In this document: positions 1 to 9,374 of the stretch, one piece after another | Numbering within the stretch: the first letter of the stretch is position 1 | How the letters are laid out: each line of letters begins with the position of its first letter | Source: Zelonia costaricensis | Taxonomy: Eukaryota > Euglenozoa > Kinetoplastea > Trypanosomatida > Trypanosomatidae | Reading direction: 5' to 3' | DNA length: 19,710 nucleotides | NCBI GenBank assembly: GCA_030849075.1 | Contig: JASAOO010003059.1 | Coordinates: 1 to 19,710, forward strand | Made by a program: the position numbers and the translations under genes | Notes under the pieces: model-generated | The model's database searches: none | Told to the model about the DNA's origin: nothing | What the model saw: only the letters and a program-made list of their open reading frames with translations

Positions 1-1115
1 GGGGGGAGGGGGGGGATCAGCGAAAAGCGAAAAGCGAAATCAGAACGCCAAAAAGGGACGGACAGCACCGAGAGCGTCCCCGCGTGCGTGAAGAGGGAAG
101 GGGGAGAGGAGATAGGGTAGAGGGTGGGGGAAAGAGGGAAGCGACAGAAGCGAGAATGTACGGGAGCCCGTGAAGGAGGTGTGGTGTGGAGGCACACGCG
201 CGCACCGACGCACGCCGTGGAGAAGATAAGAGACGCGGCGAGTCAAATACCAGGAAACACATAAAACAGTAAGAGGAGGGGGACGAGCGGTGACGTGACG
301 GCAGTGGACTGGGAAACACACGCGTCAACGCAACAGCGCGCGAAAACGAACGCGCACGAGCACTAGAAGGAGGGTGGCACTCGAAAGAAGAAACAACAAA
401 GGCGCGGTCAGGCGGCCCGGTACGCAGACACGCCCTCTCGACAAAGCAGTACAACGCACGCACACACACACAGAGGGGAGGAGGAGATGGCTGAAGGGAG
501 CCGCAACGGAATGATGAAGCCGGGGGCGCGCGAACCTCACACAGGGGAATGGGTGGGAGAGAACGGCACCACAGGGGGACGCTGAAGAGGTGCTGCAGGC
601 GTGGTAAAGAGATCGTTGTGTGTCCGTCTGCGTGTGTCTGTGAGTCCGTCTGGAGTGGCAAGCGGGAAGGGTGAGGTCTGGTCGGCGCAGCAGGCTCCTA
701 AACCACGCACGAGGGGAAGAGGACGCAGCGCCAGACGCTTCGCTGGAGCCCTCAAGCGCAACTCTGTCGTCCCGGGTATAGGGGGGGAAAGGCAAAGGAG
801 CAGCAAGGCGGGGAAAGCGCAGGGAGACCGGCCGCGCTCGCTTCCTTTCTCTTCTTCTTGTTGCCTGAGAAAGACCACCTTCGCGCGTTCTGGGTGAGCT
901 GGGAGTTGTACACACGGCGCAGGATGCGGGACGGAGGGGGGAGAGAAGTGCAAACCCAGGGGCCCCGCACACGAACTCAGCTTCTACGTGCTCCACGACA
1001 ACTCCTTTGCCGCTGCGAAGCTCACAGATGCGGTGCAGCGGAAGGGCGAAGAGGACAAAGGAAAAGAAGGCAAAGCGCAGCTGGTGCCCACAGTCGGCGT
1101 GCGTGTGTGTGTTAT

Positions 1116-1120
<5 letters not shown>

Positions 1121-1159
<39 letters not shown>
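1121..1159. repeat. (TG)19 tract, opposite orientation to the CA tracts
   Basis: A perfect run of 19 TG units on the plus strand, preceded by a degenerate GTGTGTGTGTTATGTGTC stretch. It is the only long dinucleotide tract in the window with TG on the plus strand; all the others have CA. Confidence 0.9.
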
Positions 1160-1162
<3 letters not shown>

Positions 1163-3004
1163 TTCTGAGCCAGCGAGGCGAGGATGGGGGCAAAGTGTGA
1201 AGCAGGGTGGCGAGGGAAGTAGGAAACAAAAAGAGAAGCGAGGGGTGGCGAAGGAGTGTGTGAAGGTCGGGGGGACAACAGACGTACTTCAGTACGAGCC
1301 AGGAGTGCCAAATGTGCTTCGGTTGGAGAGGAGTTCGCAGGGGAGGGGGGTGATGCCGCAGAGGGGGAGATATGGAAAGGCAGAAGACACGAAAGGAGGA
1401 GAGCAGAGGGTGTGTGTGAGAGGGAGAGAAGAGGTGGTGGTGAGTGGGTGGGTGGGCGTAGATGTGTTCTGAAGACGGAGTGGGGGAGGAAAAGAAGAAA
1501 TGCGAGTGCAGCGTGGCGTTGATGGGGGAAAGGAGTCTGACAGGCAGCTTGTGCATACATTCCTTGATGTGGTGTGTGGAAAGGGGGAGTGGAGGGGGGC
1601 GAGAGTCCGCGGGTGTGGGATTTCGAGTCGAGCACGGTGCGGGCACGAAGTGTTGAGGGTCGTGAGGCGGTCAGAGCAGTTGTATGCGTGTGGCTGTGCA
1701 AAGAAGGCTGAAAGGCACTCTCGCCGGCGGCGATGCTGGTCGACGCAGAGAATGTGCCGTGTTCGCGCCGCATCTGAGAGGCCGCTCGAGCGGCGCAGGC
1801 CACACCCCAAATCTCCAGCCGAAGAGCGCCACAGTACGGGCCTCGCGCGGCGCGACCTCGATGCTGCTTCGAATGTGCTCAGAGGGCATGAGAGCAGAAG
1901 GCTCAACGGAGGGGTGGGGGTCCGCTCGACTCCGCCCTGTAGCCCCGCAAGCGCCTTCCTCGCGCGCTCCGCAGACAATGTTACTTGGCTTCTCCACTTC
2001 ATTTCTATTTAGTTTCGAGGGAGGAATCTGCGTCGCCACAAGCGGACGACATTGTCCTCGTTCTGATTGCAGTGCGAACAAGCATGCAGCACCGCGAGGG
2101 TGGTCATGTCAAACGTGGTGGTGATGGGTGGTCAAGGCGGAGGAGGAGGAGGGCAAGGGGAAAGACGGCGCGGCACGGCTGCGCGCACACAGTGTCTACT
2201 CGGCCAAAAGAAAAGGGAAGGGGAGCAAAGCCAGAAAAAAAAAAGACGTTCACGCCAGAAAGCGCGTGCACCCTTCCCACCCTTTTGTTTTCTCCAAAGC
2301 AGTCCTTCACGCTGCCCCACCTAACGCCCGCACCGTTCCGAGGTAGTGGGCGGAGGAGGGAGGAGGGGAGGCTCCCGCTTGTCAGCCTCCGGCCCGCACT
2401 GACCGCGATCTGCACAGGCAGCGGCCCACTCTTTTCCTTTCTTCATTTCTGTGCAAGGGAGTCGCGCACGTGACTGTGAGAAGGGCCACGTGGGAGAAAG
2501 CGCCTCCTTCTGCGAGAGCAGCCGGGGACGATGCAGCCGCGTCGTGGTGAGGTGGGTGCCACAACCACGCGCGCGTGGGGGCAGACGCCACAGTGGACCA
2601 AGCAAGCAAAAAGTGGGAGAGAGAGCGGCGGCGGAGTTGACGTGCCGAGAAGCGTGGAGCGGCCCAGCGCAGGATGAAACCGGTGTGCCATACATAGACG
2701 GAGTTCAAGAAGAAGAGGAGGAGAAAACAAAAAGCACCACACCCGCACCGTCACCGCGAGATGGGGTGACGCCGCCGCCGCCGCCGCAATGTTGAACTCA
2801 ACAAACGAAATGAACATACGCCCGAATGAGGAGGAAAGACAACGATGCGCCGGGGAGCCGGTGCCCCACCCCCACACGTCCAAGCAGAGGGCTCAGAAGG
2901 AGCGCAAGGACGCGCAACGCGTCACGTCGCCGCACAGCTGCGGCAGGGGGGGAGGGGGAGGAGGAGGAGGCAGGAGGCAGGAAGGGCATCACAAGGAGAC
3001 AGAG

Positions 3005-3033
3005 ACACACACACACACATGCATGCACACACG
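3005..3033. repeat. CA tract with embedded ATGCATG motif
   Basis: Seven or so AC units are followed by ATGCATGCACACACGT on the plus strand. The same CACACATGCAT-ACACACGT-type core recurs at 4193-4223. Confidence 0.8.
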
Positions 3034-3290
3034 TATGGTGCGTCGAAACAGGACCAAGAAGAAAAATGGGGTAAGCACGGGGACGGGCGAGGTGCGGTGG
3101 GATCAGAAAGTGAATGGGGCTCGTTGCGCGTACGGCCAGGGGAGGTGGGGGGCAGTCCACAAAATGAAGAAGGGGCGGAGCAAGAGAGGAGCAGGTAAAG
3201 AAGAACTAGAAAAGGGCGGCAGACAGGAAGGGAAGAAGAACAGATGCCACTGCAAACGTCACCCCGAGCACGCACGCACACATCCACATC

Positions 3291-3291
3291 C

Positions 3292-3323
<32 letters not shown>

Positions 3324-3338
3324 AAACACACACGCACA
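3291..3338. repeat. (CA)13 tract with degenerate extension
   Basis: A perfect run of 13 CA units (3291-3316) continues as AACACACAAACACACACGCACA-like degenerate sequence on the plus strand. This is a simple microsatellite. Confidence 0.9.
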
Positions 3339-3734
3339 TAGAGAGGCACAGACGCGCCTGCGCACAACGCCGTTGTTTGAGAATCTGAAAAGAGAAAGAT
3401 GGAAGGGCGGGTGGGGTCGCCAGCTCTGTGGCACACGAGTGGCAAGGGGGGGGGGGCGGAGAACGGCCCAATTCGCAGTGAGAGAAGCACCTTCGCCTCC
3501 CGCCCCCCGCCCGCCCCCCCCCCCTCTCAACTATCCTCCCCCTCCCCATCCCCCTAGCCCACACACTCCCCCCACGTGCGGCGCGGCGAGACGCTCTCAC
3601 GCGCAAGTAAAAAAAAAGCGAGAAGACAACACAAACGAAGAGGCGCAACACGAGTGGGGGTCGCCGAGGTGTGGGCACACAAGCAAAGCCAACAGAGGGG
3701 CGAGAGACAGAGAGTGAGGGCACATTCTGTCAAA

Positions 3735-3749
3735 GGGAGGGAGGGAGGG
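3735..3749 (+). other. G-quadruplex candidate (GGGA repeat, plus strand)
   Basis: Four GGG runs separated by single A residues give a minimal, perfect quadruplex motif on the plus strand, followed by a fifth GGG at 3753-3755. It lies antisense to the predicted transcript. Confidence 0.65.
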
Positions 3750-4192
3750 AGAGGGCAAAGTGGCAAGAGAAAAGGAAGAGGTGCGAGGAGGTGCGTGGGT
3801 GGAGGGGGCGGAACAGCGCATACACTCACACGCGCACGTCTCCAAGGCGATCGCGGCCCACGAGAGCAAAACACGGGACGGAAGGCGTGCCAGCGTGCGG
3901 ACGGGCTGCCACGGCGGCTTCCCGGTGGATGGCGGGCAGGGGGTGGGGGTTAGTCACAGAGGGAGCGGAAGGTACGCAGAAGCGCAGAGGGAAGGAAGAG
4001 TAGTCACATGGCGCAGGGAGAGGGGGGGGGCCGGGATTGAGGCGCGTGCGCGGGAAGGGGTGAGGGTGCCAGGGAGTGGCGTGGCTACGTCGGCCTGCAC
4101 AAAAATGTAGCCTCCCCCGCGCCCGTTCCTTCCCCCTCCCCCCCCCCTCGCCCTTCCAGCTCTGGCACACAAACAGCATGAATCAACGGTGA

Positions 4193-4223
4193 GACACACA
4201 CAAACACACATGCATACACACGT
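4193..4223. repeat. CA tract with embedded ATGCAT motif
   Basis: The plus strand reads ACACACACAAACACACATGCATACACACGT-like sequence. Its centre closely resembles the tract at 3005-3033. Confidence 0.8.
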
Positions 4224-4613
4224 CCGCACGCCTCGTGCACGGCAAGGCGGAGATGAAAAGGGGTGAGGCGAAATGAGGGAATTAGAAGAAAGCGGAGGAG
4301 GGAGGCGGAGGCACCACCCGCGGGCTTGATGAACATGGCAGGTAGAGTCGACAGCAGAACACGGGGAGGGGAGAAGAGGCCCAACTCGAGGCGGGCAGCG
4401 ACGGCCAAATCGACTCCGCCCGCACCCGCCCTCGCCTGCGCGCGCAATTGTTGACACCGGCGTGTGTGCGTGTGCGTGCGTACGTGCGCAGAGATTGCCG
4501 TGGCACTGTCCAACGCAAAAAGGGGGGGTAAGAAAAAGAAAGCGCGCACACGCACGCGCACATCGTCTGGGTGTACATGCACGCAAAGGGCGCCGGAGCA
4601 GGCGAGGAGAGCT

Positions 4614-4643
4614 GGGGGGGGGGGGCTGGGAGGCTGGGAGGGG
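4614..4643 (+). other. G-quadruplex candidate (plus strand)
   Basis: A run of 12 G residues (4614-4625) is followed by GGG at 4628-4630, GGG at 4636-4638 and GGGG at 4640-4643, with loops of 1 to 5 bases. The G-rich strand is antisense to the predicted transcript, so this would act as DNA, or as a C-rich RNA. Confidence 0.6.
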
Positions 4644-4818
4644 CGAATGGGCTGGACGCCGAGAAAGAAAACTGAACGAGCTGAGACGAAGGAAGGCAAG
4701 CATGGTGGGTCACAGTGGAAGGGGTGAAACACAGAGGGTGAGGAAAGGCAAGGCGCCACAGAGAAGGACTGCGAGAGAGAGGAGGCGGCGGCACCGCCGG
4801 GCACCTCAGCGGTCAACA

Positions 4819-4853
4819 ACACACACACGTACAAACACACACACACACACACC
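4819..4853. repeat. CA-rich dinucleotide tract
   Basis: The plus strand is an interrupted CA tract (ACACACACGTACAAACACACACACACACAC type) about 480 bases beyond the stop of the 845-aa gene, read as TG in the transcript. Confidence 0.85.
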
Positions 4854-5331
4854 AGAAAGACACCAGCAAAGCAAGTGTGAGAAGCGGCCACAACACCACA
4901 CAACAAATGAAGACAATGTGGTCCACGGCGTACCCCTTCACGGCCGAGCTTTTGCTTCGCGGCCGCAGCGCCTGCCACACGCTTGCACTACACCCATGCC
5001 GCTGCTGTTGTTGTTGCTGCGTACCGGCAGGAGCCTCCTCAGCGGGGGAGAGAGGGAGGGGAGCAACAAAGGAGCGCAGCGTCGACAGCGCCGCCACGGC
5101 AGCCCAGGAGGAGGAAGGCGGGGAGGAGAGAGAAATCGAGACGGTGGGGAGGCGATTCGGCTGAGAGCGAAGGTGGGCCGGCACTGCGGGGCTCGGCGAC
5201 GTCACGTGGTACAAGACAAAAAGGGGGGCAGCGCGCTGCAAGCGGTGAGTGAAGCAGGCGAACTGCACCGACGGCCGGTGATGTGCCCTGACGAGGCCCG
5301 TCCAGACCACGCGCGTCCGACGCGTCTCGCG

Positions 5332-7869
5332 CTACTCGCCGTGCTGCTCCGCGTACCGCCGCACCAGCCGTTCGGGCTGTTGGCGCATGCACGTCATCGC
5401 CCCGGTGAGAGCTGCCGGCTGAACCGCGTCCTTCTCCAGCAGCACGATTACATGCTCGAGGCCGCCAAACAGCTTGAGGCCCCGGAAGTGCTCCGCCTCG
5501 AGGTACTCCGGCTTCAGCTTCTCTGGCAGGCTATCTGTGTCGCTGAAGGAAGTGCTCGAATACGACGCAGTCTCGAACTCCATCGTACCCACCATGTGGA
5601 AGGTGTTGTGGTGCGTCAGCGCCAAGGAGAAGTACTTGCCCAGGCACGCATCCCGCACGTCCTCGAGCACCAGCGTTGGCGTCGCCACCTTGCCGCCGAG
5701 CGTGCCAAGCTGGCCCTTGTCGTTGACGCCCCAAACGTACAACTTCGCGTCGTCGTCGATGCCGTAGCTGGTGTAGCAACCGCAGCCGATGCGCGTGAAG
5801 AAGGCGTGGTGCGCGACGCGGACGGGTGTGTAGTGGTGCTCTGAGTCGCCGGTGCCAAGTCGGCCGCCCGTGCCGACGCCCCAGGAGTAGATTTCGCCGA
5901 TGGAGTTGAGGGCCATGGCGTGCCACCCGCCAGCCGCGACCTGGACGATGTTCTTGAGGCCTTCGATCAGCAGCGGCGACAGGACGACACCGCGCGTCTC
6001 GCCAGAGACGCCGCGCATAATCATGTGCGCCGGGACCACCTTCGGGTCCGGCTCGAGGCCGACGCCGCAGCACTCGATCGTGCCCCAGCTGTACACCTGT
6101 CCCGACGCACTCAGCGCCAGCGCGAAGTAGCTGCCGCACGCCACCTGCACAATCTCCTTGTCGGCGAGCCACGTAATCTCGCGCGGCTGCGGGATGCGCT
6201 GGTGCTTCTTCGGGTCGACGCCGAGGCCGCACTGGGCGAAGCTGTTGTTGCCCCACGCAAAGACCCGCTCCCCCTCGGTGATGGCCATCGAGAAGGAGAA
6301 GCCGGCCGCCACGGAGGTGACGATGGTGCGCGAGAAGAAGCCGATGCGGGTCGCCTGCGGAAACACCGGGACGCGGTCCTGCGTGAAGTGCTTCGCCTGC
6401 GCGACGTCGAAGCCGAGCTGGCCCCAGCCGCCGACACCGAAGGAGTAGCAGCTGCCGCGGCGGCTGATCATCAGGGTGAAGCCGGCGCCAACGCCGCAGG
6501 AGAGGATGCCCTCCTTCAGCCCGATGGTGGAGATGGACACGGGCACGCCGCGGTGCGGGATGCCGAGGACGAACATCGTCGTGTTCTTCGGCACCGTCAG
6601 CGCGAGGCCGTGCGTTGGCCCACTCTTCGTCCACAGCGCCGTGTAGTTTTCGAGAATGGGCTGGCAGCGGACCATGCGCATGCCGTAGCCGATGCCGACG
6701 CCGAGGCCGAGGCCCGTGCCGTACACGACGACGTCGCCGTTGTTGAGCAGCAGCGTCGTGTGCATGCGGCCGCAGCTCGCATTGATGACGAGGCGCCCAC
6801 CGGTGACCTTCAGCTGTGTCGGCACCGTCACGGCGTACTCGCCCACCACCCCACACTGCCCGCCCTGGTTGTCGCCGCACGCGTACGCGGCGCCGCTGTC
6901 GGTGATGAAGACGGTGTGGAAGGAGCCGCACGCCACATCGAGGACGCGCCGCCCCTTCAGCGCCTCCACCGCAGTGGGGAAGAGGTGATCGTTCTGACTG
7001 CCGTGCCCGAGTCGGCCGTTGTTGCCGATGCCCCACGTGTAGACGGTGCCGTCGGAGGAGACGGCCGCGTGGTGCCACGGACCGCTGGAGAGGAGCGCGA
7101 TGCGTTTGTCATCCAGGCTGCGGATGCGCACCGGCATTGGCGCGACATACCGCGACTCCGACTGTGGGGACTGGATCACGCTGCTGTTGACAGCGGCGAG
7201 CTGCTTGTCGATGTCGCCGCGCTTGCCGAGCATCGTGATCTCGCCCCAGCCGTACACGGCGCCCGACATGGTGCGGGCAATGACATTGTAGTTCGAACAC
7301 GCCACCTCGACCACGCGCTCGCCCGGTACGGTGCGCTGCTGCCCGTACCCGCAGCACGCGTTGCTGAGGTCGGGGTGGCACTGCCCACAGTTGTTCGCCC
7401 CCCACGTGAAGACGCTGCCCTTGAGCGACACGCACGCGTAGAATGCGGAGCCGGCCGCCACGTCAATCACCACGTCGTCCTGCGTGAAGGAGACGACGTC
7501 CACCTGGCCTGGGCAGATCGGCATATTCGCCTCGTTCGCGATCACACGCGGGCAGAAGCGGGGGTTGCCGACGCCGAGCTCGCCCCACATGCCGCCACCC
7601 ATGGCCATCAATATGTTGCGCACACCGAGCCACACCGAGGAAAGACCACCGCAGGCCATGCGGATGGGCTTGTCGTGGCCACCGATCATCATCGGCGTCA
7701 CAAGGTTGTAGCGAAAGTTGGTGCCAAGCTCGCCATTGCGGCAGAAGCCCCACCCTACAATAACGCCGTCGCCGCTGATATACCGCTCCACGAGACGGTG
7801 CGCGGCCGGTGTGGCGCCGTCCACATTGGCGTAGAGGGCGCCCGCCGTCTCCGTCACAGGCTGCTGCAT
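5332..7869 (-). CDS. 14-unit RCC1-repeat protein, predicted double beta-propeller (845 aa)
   Basis: The frame starts at an ATG (7867-7869), the first AUG after the predicted acceptor, and ends in TAG at 5332-5334. Fourteen RCC1-like units start near residues 34, 85, 151, 203, 274, 326, 378, 430, 472, 534, 590, 658, 708 and 755, averaging about 55 residues. Clear examples are unit 5 (TVYTWGIGNNGRLGHG), unit 12 (EIYSWGVGTGGRLGTG) and unit 13 (KLYVWGVNDKGQLG). VACG or VAAG motifs recur before the aliphatic strand of most units. Unit 8 (430-471) is short and lacks the WG and GQLG signatures. The last unit closes with FRGLKLFGGLEHVIVLLEK (795-813), followed by a basic 32-residue tail. Fourteen units fit two seven-bladed propellers, compared with one in classical RCC1. 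There is no signal peptide, membrane segment or extra domain. The Ran-GEF role of RCC1 cannot be transferred; many RCC1-fold proteins are plain scaffolds. It is a colinear paralog of the upstream 1752-aa gene. Confidence 0.95.
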   Translation of the reverse strand: MQQPVTETAGALYANVDGATPAAHRLVERYISGDGVIVGWGFCRNGELGTNFRYNLVTPMMIGGHDKPIRMACGGLSSVWLGVRNILMAMGGGMWGELGVGNPRFCPRVIANEANMPICPGQVDVVSFTQDDVVIDVAAGSAFYACVSLKGSVFTWGANNCGQCHPDLSNACCGYGQQRTVPGERVVEVACSNYNVIARTMSGAVYGWGEITMLGKRGDIDKQLAAVNSSVIQSPQSESRYVAPMPVRIRSLDDKRIALLSSGPWHHAAVSSDGTVYTWGIGNNGRLGHGSQNDHLFPTAVEALKGRRVLDVACGSFHTVFITDSGAAYACGDNQGGQCGVVGEYAVTVPTQLKVTGGRLVINASCGRMHTTLLLNNGDVVVYGTGLGLGVGIGYGMRMVRCQPILENYTALWTKSGPTHGLALTVPKNTTMFVLGIPHRGVPVSISTIGLKEGILSCGVGAGFTLMISRRGSCYSFGVGGWGQLGFDVAQAKHFTQDRVPVFPQATRIGFFSRTIVTSVAAGFSFSMAITEGERVFAWGNNSFAQCGLGVDPKKHQRIPQPREITWLADKEIVQVACGSYFALALSASGQVYSWGTIECCGVGLEPDPKVVPAHMIMRGVSGETRGVVLSPLLIEGLKNIVQVAAGGWHAMALNSIGEIYSWGVGTGGRLGTGDSEHHYTPVRVAHHAFFTRIGCGCYTSYGIDDDAKLYVWGVNDKGQLGTLGGKVATPTLVLEDVRDACLGKYFSLALTHHNTFHMVGTMEFETASYSSTSFSDTDSLPEKLKPEYLEAEHFRGLKLFGGLEHVIVLLEKDAVQPAALTGAMTCMRQQPERLVRRYAEQHGE

Positions 7870-7918
7870 TATGACGAAGCACGCGAGCTCGGCGGGGTGG
7901 AAGGAGAAGCTTCAAGAG

Positions 7919-7933
7919 CACACACACACACAC
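7919..7933. repeat. Short CA tract in the predicted 5' UTR of the 845-aa gene
   Basis: The plus strand has about seven CA units, read as TG in the transcript, roughly 50 nt before the ATG. This is a simple microsatellite with no further signal seen. Confidence 0.85.
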
Positions 7934-7979
7934 GCCAAAAAGACCGAACAAAGGCACAGGCGGCGTCACGCACGCAGGG

Positions 7980-8038
7980 CTGTCGCGCAGACGAGAGGAG
8001 TCGAGGAACACAGCCGAGAAGAAGACGACGGAGAAACG
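7980..8038 (-). promoter_or_regulatory. Predicted trans-splice acceptor of the 845-aa RCC1 gene
   Basis: In transcript sense a long pyrimidine-rich region (8038 down to about 7990, containing TTTCTCC, CTTCTTCTC and CCTCGACTCCTCTC) reaches its first AG at 7981-7980. The resulting 5' UTR is about 110 nt, with no upstream AUG before the start at 7869, and carries a short TG tract (7919-7933). A stronger T run further upstream (8121-8132) and an AG close to the gene near 7910 are alternatives. Confidence 0.55.
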
Positions 8039-9004
8039 CGGAAAGCGCACACGGGCGCGAGGCAGATTGGAAGCCAGAAAGTGCCGGCTCCCTGCCGGTG
8101 GGGAAAGAAGTGCTCACCACAAAAAAAAAAAAGGAGGCTTCGAGGCTGCACGACGGCAGGGGGAAGAAAGAAATGCGAGGAGNCCGGCGCCCCGGGGGCG
8201 GGGGAACGTGTGGGGCAAGACGGCAGCGCAGACCTACGTGAAGGCACTACAGGAGGTGTGGGGTAAGGAAGGTGTTTCTCGGTTTTGGGAGTGCGTGTGC
8301 GATGGGGTACAGAAGACGAGGGAGGGGGGTGAAAGGCGACGGCAAAGGGACGAAAAAAGGTCGATCTCCTCGCTGAGCTGCTAGCGGCATCAAAAATTGA
8401 AAGGGCAATGCGTAGGGAGAGAGGGAGGCAGGGGGGGGTGGCGCAGGAGGCGCCGAGGGCAACAGTAAAGAACGGAGTGGGCAGCGAGATGGGAGAAGTG
8501 GAAGAAGAGAGGGTGAGGGTGCACATGGTCACGTTTTACGCTTCCTTCTTCCTCCGGCTTGCACTGTGCGCAGGGTACACCGAAACACGGCGTACGCCAG
8601 CGAGCTACTCTCCCGCACGACGCCGAAACCTTCGCCGCGGCGCTGGCTTGCGCGTTCGGGGCCACCCGCAATTCGGGCAACGGAGCGAGGTCGCAGAGAA
8701 GGGAGTTGCAGTTGAAGGCGACACTCCTCGACCCCGTCCCCTGCCCTCCCTCCCCCGCCGACGTCGACTCCTTCTGTAGCGACTCCACGCTCACGCCGCA
8801 CAACGCGGCAGATTTAAACGACCACGTCCATGCTCTTGCTTTTTTTTTTCCTTCGTGCACGTGCCGTGTCGTGTGGGGTCCCAGTGGCAGGGAGAAAAAA
8901 AGAGGCAACCCAAACCACAACCAAAGAAGGGATGGCTGCAGCAAAGCGCGGCATCGAGCGGTGGCGGAGGGCAGTGGGGTGCACATGTGCAAGAAGACGA
9001 ATCA

Positions 9005-9033
9005 AACACACACAAACACACACACACACACAC
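9005..9033. repeat. CA-rich dinucleotide tract
   Basis: The plus strand reads ACACACACAAACACACACACACACACAC-type sequence (TG in the minus-strand transcript). It lies in the spacer between the two RCC1 genes, probably in the 3' UTR of the larger one. Confidence 0.85.
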
Positions 9034-9374
9034 CGAACGCATGCTCCGTCGTCGGTGTACAGGGCGGGGGGAGAAAATCAAACACATGCTGCAGTGCTGT
9101 GCGGACGGAGGCGAAGTGTGTGCAGGTGGGACTGGGAGAAAGGGGGGGACACAGCAGATAGGATTTGAGAAGAGGGGGTACCGTGCCGGGGTGGGTGCTG
9201 GACGTGAAGACCCGAGTGGGGTGTCGATGACCAAGGGTAGCTTTTGTGTGCAGCATGAACCACCACCACCACCTCTCACGAACTCCCCTACCTCTCCTCC
9301 CCATCTCTTCCCATAGCCCGCCGGCACCTCCTCCTTCGCTGCATCACCTTGCACTCACACCAACACACCCTTCG

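Larger units (their letters stand above)
1..5331. other. Gene-poor 5.3-kb region, purine-rich on the plus strand
   Basis: I see no convincing gene in this stretch. The plus strand is strongly G/A-rich almost throughout, the same skew found in the spacers between the minus-strand genes. It is therefore most simply the 3' UTR and intergenic sequence downstream of the 845-aa gene, with the next gene beyond the left edge. It carries several CA or TG tracts, many G runs, two C-rich plus-strand blocks (about 3495-3576 and 4111-4158), and GAA/GAG-type purine repeats. Open frames here encode Ser/Pro/His/Arg-rich low-complexity peptides in all six frames. No tRNA B box, rRNA or mobile-element coding sequence was seen. 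A segment near 1660-2120 has more balanced composition than the rest. Confidence 0.55.

Noticed and set aside
1121..1159. Possible CRISPR or tandem-repeat array because of regular short units
   Set aside because: It is a plain TG microsatellite without spacers, as are the CA tracts elsewhere, in a eukaryotic sequence.
325..1803. Minus-strand open frame of 492 codons in the left region
   Set aside because: It is Ser/Pro/His/Thr low complexity, includes the dinucleotide tract as a His-Thr run, and overlaps equally long frames in other registers. This is typical of translated pyrimidine-rich spacer.
4462..5844. Plus-strand open frame of 460 codons spanning the end of the 845-aa gene
   Set aside because: Its right half is antisense to RCC1 coding sequence and its left half is CA-rich spacer; no domain is seen.
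5920..8241. Plus-strand open frame of 773 codons opposite the 845-aa RCC1 gene
   Set aside because: It is the antisense shadow of a GC-rich coding sequence. Its translation is Arg/Ala/His/Asp-rich with no domain, and it runs past the RCC1 start into spacer and the N base.
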